A DNA stretch of 57,759 nucleotides, taken from contig JAFDZL010000488.1 in the NCBI GenBank assembly GCA_018266935.1, positions 1 through 57,759 on the forward strand, given 5' to 3'. Made by a program: the position numbers and the translations under genes. How positions within the stretch are numbered: position 1 is the first letter of the stretch; each line of letters begins with the position of its first letter. This stretch comes from Bacteroidota bacterium (lineage in GTDB: Bacteria; Bacteroidota; Bacteroidia; Sphingobacteriales; Sphingobacteriaceae). The notes beneath the pieces are model-generated. The model saw only the letters and a program-made list of their open reading frames with translations. It searched no databases and had not been told where the DNA came from. Of this stretch, positions 17,309 through 27,865 are shown piece after piece.

Positions 17309-18196
17309 ATGAACCGGAAGCAAATAATCGTTTTAGCCGTAGTTTTAGCTATCTCCGGTTATTTGTATTCGCTCCCGCCCAGGGGTTTAATAAAGCCCAA
17401 GGTCACCAAATCGGGTACGGGTGTTGTGGCGGGTTCCCGCCAGCCGGTTTCCAACGTAACCGTCGAAGATGTATCGGCGGGAGCAAAGTCTGCCATCGGA
17501 GCGGCGCTTACCGCAACGATAAACGATTTGGAACAGCAGCTGAAAAACGCCTCGACCGATGCCGATAAGTTACGCCTCACTAAAACACTGGCCAAACAGT
17601 GGGATGACGACAATCAGCCTGCTCCGGCGGCTTTTTATTACCAGGCGGCGGCGCAGAAAGATAACAGCTTTGACGACTGGCTGAACGCGGGTAACCGTTT
17701 CAACGACGCCTTCAAAAGCACACAAGATACATCGGTTCAGCCGGCGTTTGTGGCCAACGCCATTGCCGACCTGAAGAATGCGGTTAAGCAGAAGCCTGAT
17801 GATCTTGACGCCAAAACAAGTTTGGGTATAGCTTATGTGAACCAAACAAGTTTAGGTATTACGGACCCGGATGGCGGTTCGCCAATGCAGGGCATTATGC
17901 TGCTGCTGGATGTGGTGAAAAAGGATCCGGGGAATTACAAGGCTAATTTAAGCCTGGGACAATTTGCGATACAGTCGCGTCAGTTTGACAAGGCGGTAAC
18001 GAGGTTCAAGACGGCGATAGCCAATGCCTCAAAGAAGGACAATATTGTTGAACCCTGGTTTTTTCTGGCGGAAAGTTACAGGCAGCTGGGCATGAAAAAG
18101 GAAGCGATAGATGCTTACCAAAAATGCAAGCAAATGATACCCGACCCCGCTATCGGTCAAAAGATCGATCAGTATATAAAGGAACTAAAAAATTGA
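17309..18196 (+). CDS. Membrane-anchored TPR protein
   Basis: 295 residues from an ATG. N-terminal membrane anchor or signal about 4-22 (IIVLAVVLAISGYLYSL) followed by PPRG. A linker and coiled region follow (about 60-90: LEQQLKNASTDADKLRL). Tetratricopeptide repeats run from about 110 to 290 (LNAGNRF, DLDAKTSLGIAYVNQT, YKANLSLGQFAIQSRQFDKAVTRFKTAI, PWFFLAESYRQLGMKKEAIDAYQKC). It probably scaffolds protein contacts in the periplasm. It lies in the hup to rng run, all on the plus strand. Specific role unknown. Confidence 0.85.
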   Translation: MNRKQIIVLAVVLAISGYLYSLPPRGLIKPKVTKSGTGVVAGSRQPVSNVTVEDVSAGAKSAIGAALTATINDLEQQLKNASTDADKLRLTKTLAKQWDDDNQPAPAAFYYQAAAQKDNSFDDWLNAGNRFNDAFKSTQDTSVQPAFVANAIADLKNAVKQKPDDLDAKTSLGIAYVNQTSLGITDPDGGSPMQGIMLLLDVVKKDPGNYKANLSLGQFAIQSRQFDKAVTRFKTAIANASKKDNIVEPWFFLAESYRQLGMKKEAIDAYQKCKQMIPDPAIGQKIDQYIKELKN

Positions 18197-18220
18197 TTTA
18201 CACTTAAAAAAATTACTACT

Positions 18221-18310
18221 ATGCCAAGCGGTAAAAAACGTAAAAGACACAAAATGGCTACTCACAAACGTAAAAAACGTTTGAGAAAGAACAGGCACAA
18301 GAAAAAATAA
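18221..18310 (+). CDS. Very small basic AURKAIP1/COX24-domain (mS38/bS22-like) ribosome-associated protein
   Basis: 29 residues from an ATG, almost entirely Lys, Arg and His (MPSGKKRKRHKM, ATHKRKKRLRKNRHKKK). The pattern of KRKRHKM...H+R+KRL+ matches the COX24/AURKAIP1 family, whose members include mitochondrial mS38 and the mycobacterial small-subunit protein bS22. I therefore expect a peptide bound to the 30S subunit near the decoding site. It lies between the TPR gene (24 nt) and rng. The family match is from memory of the motif; ribosome binding is inference. Confidence 0.8.
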   Translation: MPSGKKRKRHKMATHKRKKRLRKNRHKKK

Positions 18311-18323
18311 GTTGCACCGGTAA

Positions 18324-18399
18324 CTTTTTACTGTTTCGGCAGTAAAAGCCTGTTATTGTTTCACCACTATATCAACGGCATACCCCGGGTGCGCCGTTG
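18324..18399 (+). promoter_or_regulatory. Two hairpins in the rng leader
   Basis: First: TTTTACTG (18326-18333), loop TTTCGG, CAGTAAAA (18340-18347). Second: CAACGGC (18373-18379) and GCCGTTG (18393-18399), with ACCCCGGGT inside able to pair further. The second ends 17 nt before the TTG start of rng. Such structures could be RNase targets for autoregulation or could gate translation. No U tract follows either stem, so they are not simple terminators. Confidence 0.55.
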
Positions 18400-18416
18400 T
18401 TGGAAATGGAGTAGCT

Positions 18417-19967
18417 TTGATAAAAGAATTAATTATCGATTCGACCCCCACGGGGGCTACCATTGCGTTATTACAGGATAAACAACTTGTAGAGCTCCAC
18501 AAAGAACAGGTCACTAACAATTATACTGTTGGTGATATCTATCTCGGCAGGATCAAGAAGATCATGCCGGGTTTGAACGCTGCCTTTGTGGATGTCGGGT
18601 ACGAGAAGGATGCCTTTTTGCATTATCTTGACCTGGGCCCGCAGGTGCAGAGCCTGTTAAAGCTTACCAAGCTGGTGCGCAGCGGCGGTTATCAATCCAA
18701 GCTGCTGGATAACTTCAGGCCGGAGCAGGACATCAATAAATCGGGTAAGATATCGGAGGTGCTGACCAAAAATCAGCTCATCCCGGTACAGATTGCCAAA
18801 GAGCCTATTTCGACCAAAGGACCGCGTTTAAGCTCGGACCTTTCCATCGCGGGCCGCTATGTGGTTTTGGTGCCTTTTTCTGAGACGATATCCATCTCTA
18901 AAAAGATCAAAAGCAATACCGAGCGTAACCGCCTGCGCAAGATCATCGAAAGCATCAAGCCGAAGCATTTTGGGGTGATCATACGCACCGTATCTGAAGG
19001 CAAGGGCGTTACTGAAATGCAGTCGGACCTGCTGGACCTGATCTCAAAATGGGAATCGTTTATTACCCGTCTGCCGCAGGTTGAGCCAGCGAAAAAGGCT
19101 TTGGGCGAAATAGATCGCACGTCCACACTGCTGCGCGATATCCTGAACCCCGATTTCCAGCACATTTACGTCAACGATAACGCCATATATGAGGAAATAC
19201 GCTCGTATGTGCACCAAATATCACCTGAATTGGAAAACATCGTCCGCCTGCATAAAAACAAGGAGCCGATCTTTGAGCATTACGGCATCGAAAAGCAGAT
19301 CAAAGGGGCGTTCGGCAAAACCGTGAACCTTGCAGGCGGGGCTTATTTAGTTATCGAACATACCGAGGCGCTGCACGTGATCGACGTAAACAGCGGCAAC
19401 CGTACGGCGAGCAAAGAAAACCAGGAATTGAATGCTTTCCAGGTGAATAAGGAAGCTGCCAGGGAAATTGCCCGTCAGCTAAGGCTGCGCGATATGGGCG
19501 GCATCGTGGTGATCGACTTTATCGATATGCACAGGCCGCAGCACCGTAAAGACCTGTTTGATTACCTGCGCGCTGAAATGACCCACGACCGCGCCAAACA
19601 TACCATATTGCCGCCGAGCAAGTTCGGCCTGGTGCAGATCACGCGTCAGCGTGTGCGCCCTGAAATGAACATTGTTACCAGCGAGGTTTGCCCTACCTGT
19701 CACGGTACAGGTACCATCCGCCCGACCATCCTTTTGCTGGACGATATCGAAAATAACTTCAACTATATCCTCGTCGAGCAGAACGAGAAAAACATCACCC
19801 TTGCCGTACACCCCTTCCTCGAAGCGTACATCAAGAAAGGGTTATTCAATATCCAGCGGAAATGGTATTTCAAATACGGCCAGCGGATCAAGGTTAAAGC
19901 CAACCCGGCATACCAGATGACCGAGTTCCATTTCTTCTCGTCGAAGGATGAGGAAATCAAGCTTTGA
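18417..19967 (+). CDS. rng: Rne/Rng family ribonuclease (RNase G type)
   Basis: 516 residues from a TTG start (MIKELIIDSTPTGATIALLQ), the only start that keeps the normal family N-terminus. S1 RNA-binding domain about 35-125 (GDIYLGRIKKIMPGLNAAFVDVG). The catalytic core has metal-binding Asp residues in HVIDVNSGN and VVIDFIDM, and the zinc-link CPTC in VCPTCHGTG. There is no long degradosome scaffold after the core, so it resembles RNase G. It matures rRNA and cleaves mRNA. Its stop codon lies at the start of a repeat array (GATGTGC units). Confidence 0.94.
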   Translation: MIKELIIDSTPTGATIALLQDKQLVELHKEQVTNNYTVGDIYLGRIKKIMPGLNAAFVDVGYEKDAFLHYLDLGPQVQSLLKLTKLVRSGGYQSKLLDNFRPEQDINKSGKISEVLTKNQLIPVQIAKEPISTKGPRLSSDLSIAGRYVVLVPFSETISISKKIKSNTERNRLRKIIESIKPKHFGVIIRTVSEGKGVTEMQSDLLDLISKWESFITRLPQVEPAKKALGEIDRTSTLLRDILNPDFQHIYVNDNAIYEEIRSYVHQISPELENIVRLHKNKEPIFEHYGIEKQIKGAFGKTVNLAGGAYLVIEHTEALHVIDVNSGNRTASKENQELNAFQVNKEAAREIARQLRLRDMGGIVVIDFIDMHRPQHRKDLFDYLRAEMTHDRAKHTILPPSKFGLVQITRQRVRPEMNIVTSEVCPTCHGTGTIRPTILLLDDIENNFNYILVEQNEKNITLAVHPFLEAYIKKGLFNIQRKWYFKYGQRIKVKANPAYQMTEFHFFSSKDEEIKL

Positions 19968-20001
19968 TGTGCAAATTTCAGATGTGCGGATGTGCAAATG
20001 A
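19966..20001. repeat. Repeat array (GATGTGCA type, about 8-nt period), left partner
   Basis: GATGTGCAAATTTCA, GATGTGCG and GATGTGCAAATG. Successive GATGTGC units are 15 and 8 nt apart. The rng stop codon TGA overlaps the first unit. The oppositely oriented partner is about 500 nt away at 20502. Confidence 0.7.
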
Positions 20002-20018
20002 AATAGCACGTCTGCTAA

Positions 20019-20212
20019 TGTTTCGTACCTACAGCACGAGAATTCGTTTATAATCATTGATTCTACCAACGTTTGACCCCGATGGGGTCTCGGGGCTTCA
20101 ATCATACAATAAACACTATTCGTATCGTATTGCACTTTAGCATGCACCGTAGGTGCAACCTGTTTGTAGAAATTTAATTTGGAGGAACAATGCGTGCCAT
20201 AGGTATGCAACA
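20019..20212. repeat. Cluster of four REP-like short palindromes
   Basis: GTACCTACAGCAC (about 20025-20037), ACCCCGATGGGGT (20077-20089), GCACCGTAGGTGC (20144-20156) and GTGCCATAGGTAT (about 20193-20205). Each has 5-nt arms around a 3-nt loop. They are flanked by related words (CTACCAACGTTTG; ACCTGTTTGTAGAA in the other orientation). The pattern resembles intergenic REP-like elements. No transposase is nearby. Confidence 0.6.
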
Positions 20213-20238
20213 GTCCGCCACGCCTGATCGACAGAATG

Positions 20239-20433
20239 TTATTTTACCTTCAACAACAAACTCAGCTGATCAGGATTCATTTTCCTCACAAGATTATCAT
20301 TGACAGTAACCTTCAGTACGCGGTCCCGATAATCATATTTGGCTAACTGGTCGGCGGCGTTGATCTGGTTCACGATATCGGACAATACAGAATCAAACTC
20401 CAATCGTTTGACGGCATCTATTGTAAACTCCAT
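20239..20433 (-). CDS. Small hypothetical protein
   Basis: 64 residues from an ATG, MEFTIDAVKRLEFDSVLSDI to the C-terminus LSLLLKVK. It has balanced amphipathic helices and no membrane segment or Cys motif. I do not recognise it. It lies alone on the minus strand between the REP-like cluster and the right-hand GTGCA array. The composition is protein-like, but the gene is not otherwise supported. Confidence 0.5.
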   Translation of the reverse strand: MEFTIDAVKRLEFDSVLSDIVNQINAADQLAKYDYRDRVLKVTVNDNLVRKMNPDQLSLLLKVK

Positions 20434-20501
20434 ATTTGAAATGACTGGCGAACAATAATACTAATATTTTTAGTATTTCCTATTGTATTTATAAATTTAA
20501 T

Positions 20502-20534
20502 CTGCACATTTGCACATCTGCACATTCGCACATC
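20502..20534. repeat. Repeat array (TGCACATN type, 8-nt period), right partner
   Basis: TGCACATT, TGCACATC, TGCACATT, CGCACATC in exact 8-nt register. This is the reverse complement of the GATGTGCA units at 19966-20001. It ends 6 nt before the TTG start of radA and so probably forms much of that gene's leader. Confidence 0.8.
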
Positions 20535-20540
20535 AACAAA

Positions 20541-21965
20541 TTGGCCAAAACGAAACTCGCTTACTTCTGTCAAAGCTGCGGCTTTGAATCGCCCAAATGG
20601 CTGGGCAAATGTCCTTCCTGCGGGCAATGGAATACTTTTGCCGAAGAGATCATCGAAAAGGGAAACACGGCTGTTCCCAACTGGAAAACCAATTCCACCT
20701 CGCTGCAGCGCGCCAATAAACCCGTGCAGGTTTCCGAGATCAGTTTCGCCGAAGAAGACCGAACGCTGACGCCCGACCAGGAGTTTAACCGCGTTTTGGG
20801 TGGAGGCATAGTAGCCGGTTCGTTGGTGCTGATCGGCGGGGAACCTGGTATCGGCAAATCGACCCTTATGCTACAGCTGGCGCTGAACATGCCTGGTATG
20901 AAAGTGCTGTATGTATCGGGCGAGGAAAGCGAAAGGCAGATCAGGATGAGAGCTGAACGGTTGGCGAAGTCAGAAGTCAGAAGTCAGAGGTCGGAAGTCG
21001 GAGCCGAATGCTACGTTTTAACGGAAACATCTACCCAAAATATTTTTAAGCAGATCGAAATACTTGAGCCCAACCTGGTGGTGATCGACTCGATACAAAC
21101 GCTATATTCGGCGCATATTGAATCGACGCCGGGGAGCGTGTCGCAGGTGCGGGAATGCACGGCGGAAATGCTGCGGTTTGCCAAAGAATCGTCCACGCCG
21201 GTTTTCCTGATCGGTCATATCACCAAAGACGGTATGATCGCGGGTCCGAAAATATTGGAGCACATGGTTGACACCGTTTTGCAGTTCGAGGGCGACAGGC
21301 ATCATGTTTATCGTATCCTGCGGGCGGTTAAAAACCGATTTGGCTCGGCATCGGAACTGGGCATCTATGAGATGCTGGGTGATGGACTGCGGGAGGTATC
21401 CAATCCATCAGAAATTTTGTTATCCCAGCGCGAGGAACCTTTGAGTGGCATCACTATATCCGCGACATTGGAAGGTATGCGCCCGATGCTGATCGAGACG
21501 CAGGCGCTGGTTAGCGCATCGCCTTATGGCACGCCACAGCGCACCGCTACAGGCTTTGATACTAAACGAATGAACATGTTGCTGGCTGTGCTTGAAAAGC
21601 GTTGCGGCTTCAAATTAGGCGGGAAGGACGTCTTTCTGAACATTACCGGCGGCATTAGTGTCGAAGATCCGGCAATCGACCTGGGGTTGGCGGCTGCTAT
21701 TATCTCATCACATGAAGATATTCCAATTCCGTTTAAAACTTGTTTTGCGGGTGAGATCGGCCTTTCGGGTGAAGTTCGGGCGGTTAACCGGATCGAACAG
21801 CGTATTGCTGAAGCGCAAAAACTTGGATTTGAACAGATCTTTATCTCCAAATACAACCTGGAATCGGGCGGTAAGGATAAAAAACGCATCGACCTTACGC
21901 GTTATTCCATCGCGATCAAAACCGTAAGCAATATAGAAGAGGTTTTCAGCGCGCTGTTCGGTTAA
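20541..21965 (+). CDS. radA: DNA repair protein RadA with an in-frame repeat insertion
   Basis: 474 residues from a TTG start (MAKTKLAYFCQSCGFESPKW), the canonical N-terminus. Zinc finger CQSC...CPSC (10-29). The RecA-like ATPase has Walker A GGEPGIGKST, the RadA signature KNRFGSASELGIYEM, and a C-terminal Lon-protease-like domain (about 290-470). It promotes branch migration in recombinational repair. Residues about 143-154 (KSEVRSQRSEVG) are encoded by five heptad repeats of the intergenic type and fall where other RadA proteins have a short loop after the RAERL helix. The stop codon overlaps that of the convergent NHL gene. Confidence 0.95.
   Translation: MAKTKLAYFCQSCGFESPKWLGKCPSCGQWNTFAEEIIEKGNTAVPNWKTNSTSLQRANKPVQVSEISFAEEDRTLTPDQEFNRVLGGGIVAGSLVLIGGEPGIGKSTLMLQLALNMPGMKVLYVSGEESERQIRMRAERLAKSEVRSQRSEVGAECYVLTETSTQNIFKQIEILEPNLVVIDSIQTLYSAHIESTPGSVSQVRECTAEMLRFAKESSTPVFLIGHITKDGMIAGPKILEHMVDTVLQFEGDRHHVYRILRAVKNRFGSASELGIYEMLGDGLREVSNPSEILLSQREEPLSGITISATLEGMRPMLIETQALVSASPYGTPQRTATGFDTKRMNMLLAVLEKRCGFKLGGKDVFLNITGGISVEDPAIDLGLAAAIISSHEDIPIPFKTCFAGEIGLSGEVRAVNRIEQRIAEAQKLGFEQIFISKYNLESGGKDKKRIDLTRYSIAIKTVSNIEEVFSALFG
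20967..21002 (+). repeat. AAGTCNG heptad array translated inside radA
   Basis: AAGTCAG, AAGTCAG, AAGTCAG, AGGTCGG, AAGTCGG in exact 7-nt register within the coding frame. This is the same unit as the arrays at 4088, 9336 and 27592. The reading frame is kept on both sides. Confidence 0.88.
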
Positions 21966-23353
21966 TTGTTGTTAACCACTACAAGTTTGCGTATCCGGTT
22001 GTTATTAAAGTCCGATACATAAACATTGCCGCTCGCGTCAACACAGATACCCATCGGCGTATTAAACAGCGCCGCTGATCCGGAACCATCGGCATAACCC
22101 TGGACATTATTGCCCCCGGCCAATATGTAGAGCAACTTGCCGGCGGTAAGCTCGATGATACGTCCTGATTCATCGGCGATATATGAATTGCCGCTTGCAT
22201 CGATACAAATCGCTGCCGGATAGCCTATCAATGCTTCCTGGTCCCTGCCGCCCGCTATGGTACTGATCACGCCGGCCGGTGTGATCTGCCGGATGGCGCT
22301 GTTATTCTGGTCGCTAACATACAAATTGCCATTCTTGTCAAACACCAGCCCCGAAGGTTTAGCGAATGCTCCCCAATTACCCGACGCGCTGTCAACAGTA
22401 AGATTTAAATATCCACCTGAGCGGGCGCCCGCAAACAGGCTTACGCCCCCTGTCGGTGTGATCTTACGGATCATGTTGTTGTTCTGATCGGCTACAAACA
22501 GGTTGCCTTTGCTATCAAAAGCCAATCCTGCCGGGCCGTTGAAAGCCGCCACCTTCAGTGCAGCGCCGTCAACAAAAGCCGCAACACCATTGCCCGCATA
22601 GGTACTTACGGTACCGTCGGTTCCGATCTTACGGATCACATTGTTTCCGTAATCAGCTACAAACAGGTTGCCCGAGGCGTCGATAGCCAGGCCGTGCGGC
22701 GCATAAAATTCAGCGTCCGCGGCATCGGCGTCCACATATCCCGCGGTCCCGTTTCCGGCAACAGTTGTTACCGTGCCGTCAGGTGCTATTTTCCTGATGC
22801 GGTTGTTAAAAGCATCAGATATATAGATATTCCCTTGCGCATCGGCAACCATACCTGAAGGATTGCTGAATTGCGCCCCGATGCCTGAGCCATCAAGAAA
22901 ACCTGCCGTGCCGCTGCCGGCGAAAGTGGTTACCGTCCCGGAGACAGACGAAAGTCCGCTCGGTGTCGTGAAGGTGATCACCGAGCCATAACCTGTTCCG
23001 AATGCATTGGTGGCATAGGCGCGCAGATAATATGTCGTACCCGCTGTAAGGCCGGATAGATTGCTTGTATAAGTATAACTCACCCTGATAACCGGATCGG
23101 TCGTTTTAATGTCGGCCAGCGTGGGAACTTTGTTGCTGGTACTGTAAACAACACCGTTGGCGGTGATGGCGCCGGTGCCTACCGAAGTTATCGTACCGCC
23201 GCTTTGCCCAGAGGTCGAAGTCAGGTCGAGCATTACGTCCTGTGTGGTCACCGTTGGCGCGCTGTTCGTCGTTGTAGTTTTTTTACAGCTGCTTACGGTT
23301 AAAAGGACAAAAGATGATAAAAATATAATTACCGGCAGTAGAGGTCTCTTCAT
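21962..23353 (-). CDS. NHL-repeat lipoprotein with an N-terminal Fn3/Ig-like domain
   Basis: 463 residues. Lipoprotein signal ending LTVSSCKK (Cys about 23). A Thr/Ser-rich Fn3-like domain about 40-130 (LSGLTAGTTYYLRAYATNAFGTG) is followed by five to six NHL repeats, each with the pattern GNLFVADYGNNVIRKI...GTVSTYAGNG, forming a beta-propeller of about 150-463. It is probably surface-exposed or facing the periplasm, binding protein or carbohydrate. It is convergent with radA, the two stop codons sharing the bases TTAA at 21962-21965. Confidence 0.9.
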   Translation of the reverse strand: MKRPLLPVIIFLSSFVLLTVSSCKKTTTTNSAPTVTTQDVMLDLTSTSGQSGGTITSVGTGAITANGVVYSTSNKVPTLADIKTTDPVIRVSYTYTSNLSGLTAGTTYYLRAYATNAFGTGYGSVITFTTPSGLSSVSGTVTTFAGSGTAGFLDGSGIGAQFSNPSGMVADAQGNIYISDAFNNRIRKIAPDGTVTTVAGNGTAGYVDADAADAEFYAPHGLAIDASGNLFVADYGNNVIRKIGTDGTVSTYAGNGVAAFVDGAALKVAAFNGPAGLAFDSKGNLFVADQNNNMIRKITPTGGVSLFAGARSGGYLNLTVDSASGNWGAFAKPSGLVFDKNGNLYVSDQNNSAIRQITPAGVISTIAGGRDQEALIGYPAAICIDASGNSYIADESGRIIELTAGKLLYILAGGNNVQGYADGSGSAALFNTPMGICVDASGNVYVSDFNNNRIRKLVVVNNN

Positions 23354-23537
23354 TTAATAATTTGTTTTATTCCAACCGGCTTCGCTGTTCGTGCTTTCAA
23401 TCAGTCCGTTATCGCCGGTATTCAAAATTTTTCCGCAAACTTAACCTAATTCGGCCTAAATTCTCAACAGATTTCAATAGTAGTTGAAAATAGTTACTTC
23501 CTCAACTCATTTAACAAATATTAACAATATCGGCGCC

Positions 23538-23559
23538 TGGCAAAACCTTAGGGTTTGCC
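23538..23559 (+). repeat. Inverted repeat upstream of the DUF4920 gene
   Basis: GGCAAAACC and GGGTTTGCC around a TTA loop (one mismatch), 26 nt upstream of the start codon. No T run follows, so it is more likely a leader hairpin or an operator than a terminator. The rest of 23354-23584 shows nothing I can name. Confidence 0.4.
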
Positions 23560-23584
23560 GCGTGTTTGCATAAAACACAATACG

Positions 23585-24034
23585 ATGAAAACGACCATTT
23601 TATTACTCGCTCTTTTATTTTCATTGCCGGTTTTTGCACAAGTACAAAAAGCCCCTGTTCACGGGCAGGTATTTGGATCAAAACCTGACACCGCCGGCGT
23701 GATGGATGCAAGCAGATTAGCGCAATTTATGGACGGAAAAGCAAGGGTGAGCGTAGCCATACGCGGCAAGATTAGTAAGGTAACCAAAGAAAAAGGCGGT
23801 TGGTTTACCCTGGATGCTGGCAAGGGGCAAGTCATTGCTGCACATTTCAAAAATTATAACGTTACGATACCCTTCTCGCTGGCAGGGAGGACGGTAATAC
23901 TGGATGGCGTAGCTGCAAAGCAGTTTGTCGCCGATGACCGGCAGCATTTGGCAGGCAACGCTCAGACCGGTAAAGAATCGTCAAAACGAAAAAGGATTAG
24001 TTTTGAAGTGAGCGGCTTGTACGTAGATCGTTGA
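23585..24034 (+). CDS. Secreted DUF4920 protein
   Basis: 149 residues from the ATG at 23585 (MKTTILLLALLFSLPVFAQ signal peptide). An upstream in-frame start would place residues before the signal peptide, so I reject it. The body is the DUF4920 OB-like fold: VHGQVFGSK, VAIRGKISKVTKEKGGWFTLDAGKGQVIAAHFKNY...PFSLAGRTVILDGVA, ending KRISFEVSGLYV. Most homologues have Cys residues in the loop before W (as in C-x-x-x-G-C-W); here that loop is KEKGGWF, so a metal or redox role, if any, is lost. Confidence 0.8.
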   Translation: MKTTILLLALLFSLPVFAQVQKAPVHGQVFGSKPDTAGVMDASRLAQFMDGKARVSVAIRGKISKVTKEKGGWFTLDAGKGQVIAAHFKNYNVTIPFSLAGRTVILDGVAAKQFVADDRQHLAGNAQTGKESSKRKRISFEVSGLYVDR

Positions 24035-24050
24035 GCGGAAAGCAAAACGG

Positions 24051-24722
24051 TTAGAACCTGCTTTTCCGGGTTATCAGCACTGGCTTCAGCTCAAGTTCGA
24101 CGGCAAACAGTTCGCGTACCTTTTGCTCGATCTCGGTGCGATTTACGGTGGGATTTCGCCTAGCTTTGATATAACTCTCGCGGGATATTTTGTTGGCCAG
24201 GTCGCCGACGGTTTTCAGGTGAATTTCTTTCCCAAATTTCCCCGCCAGTTTCAGCCCTAAAACCGATGTCAAACAGCCGGCAATTGCAATATGCCAGTCA
24301 ATGCTAAATCCTGCCAAGGAACACAACAGCGCAAACAGAAACACTCTCACCACCCAAGCTTTTGGTCCCAAAACACAAAGTTTGATGTTTAATTCTTCTT
24401 CTATCTTTTCAATGGTCTGACTTAAATTTTCCTGCGGTAAAACCTCTGATAACCTTGTTTTAGGATTTATCAACGATTTCTGCCTCCCGGTAGCCGCAGC
24501 AATTGCATGGCGCAATTTATAGAATGCTTGTTGAGTAGTGCAGGTATCTGCATGTTCAAGATTGATCTTGCTGGAAATAATATCTGCCAGCATTCTGTAG
24601 GAATTTACCCCGCCCAGGCTGTTATAATCAAATTTAATATTGAATGATTTTTCCAACCTGGCCAGGACTGCCTCAACATCTGCGGATTCGAACCTCTTTA
24701 GTCTGTTAAATTCTGTATCCAT
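24051..24722 (-). CDS. Membrane protein with repeated acyl-carrier-like modules lacking the carrier serine
   Basis: 223 residues from the ATG at 24722 (a GTG two codons upstream is possible). Three segments follow the pattern of an amphipathic helix ending F/L-x-I-K-F/L: AVLARLEKSFNIKF, TIEKIEEELNIKL, and EIEQKVRELFAVEL. Two have the partner motif seen in acyl carrier proteins after that helix (SYRMLADIISSKI; LKTVGDLANKI). No DSL serine is present, so no phosphopantetheine can attach. One helical hairpin crosses the membrane (about 125-160). I recognise no named family. It lies just downstream of carB in the same direction. Confidence 0.7.
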   Translation of the reverse strand: MDTEFNRLKRFESADVEAVLARLEKSFNIKFDYNSLGGVNSYRMLADIISSKINLEHADTCTTQQAFYKLRHAIAAATGRQKSLINPKTRLSEVLPQENLSQTIEKIEEELNIKLCVLGPKAWVVRVFLFALLCSLAGFSIDWHIAIAGCLTSVLGLKLAGKFGKEIHLKTVGDLANKISRESYIKARRNPTVNRTEIEQKVRELFAVELELKPVLITRKSRF

Positions 24723-24767
24723 ACTCACAAGTGCCTATCATATGGCACTTTCCATGCCAATATTTGA

Positions 24768-27584
<2,817 letters not shown>

Positions 27585-27591
27585 AGTTTTT

Positions 27592-27679
27592 TAAGTCTTT
27601 GAGTCTTGAGCCCTAAGTCTTAAGTCAGCCCGCGCAATCAATCGACTTTGGACTATAAACTACCGACTTTGGACTTTAA
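27592..27679. repeat. Heptad-repeat inverted element (AAGTC type) in the carB leader
   Basis: Left arm 27592-27628: AAGTCTT, TGAGTCT, TGAGCCC, TAAGTCT, TAAGTCA. Right arm 27643-27679: CGACTTT, GGACTAT, AAACTAC, CGACTTT, GGACTTT. Both arms are in 7-nt register and opposite orientation. It lies between the predicted carB promoter (27725) and the carB start codon, so it is transcribed in the leader. Confidence 0.88.
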
Positions 27680-27724
27680 ATACTATGCGCTGAAAGGCGA
27701 TAACCCGACTTCAGCGTCGGGGTG

Positions 27725-27732
27725 CAAAGATA
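27725..27732 (-). promoter_or_regulatory. Predicted carB promoter -7 element
   Basis: TATCTTTG on the minus strand, an exact TAnnTTTG match, about 140 nt upstream of the carB ATG. The long leader contains the heptad element. No clear -33 element. Confidence 0.5.
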
Positions 27733-27865
27733 GGTAAAATGCGCGGATGTGATAAGCGTTTTTTTAAAATTTAATATTGCCGGGTCCTAATGTAATAAGC
27801 TTGTGTATTTCTTCCGTTATAACAGCGGAATTTTTATATTTACCAGTGTACATGAACCTGTTACT

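Noticed and set aside
20541..21965. RadA insertion as an intein or frameshift
   Set aside because: It is only about 12 residues, in frame, and fully explained by heptad units.
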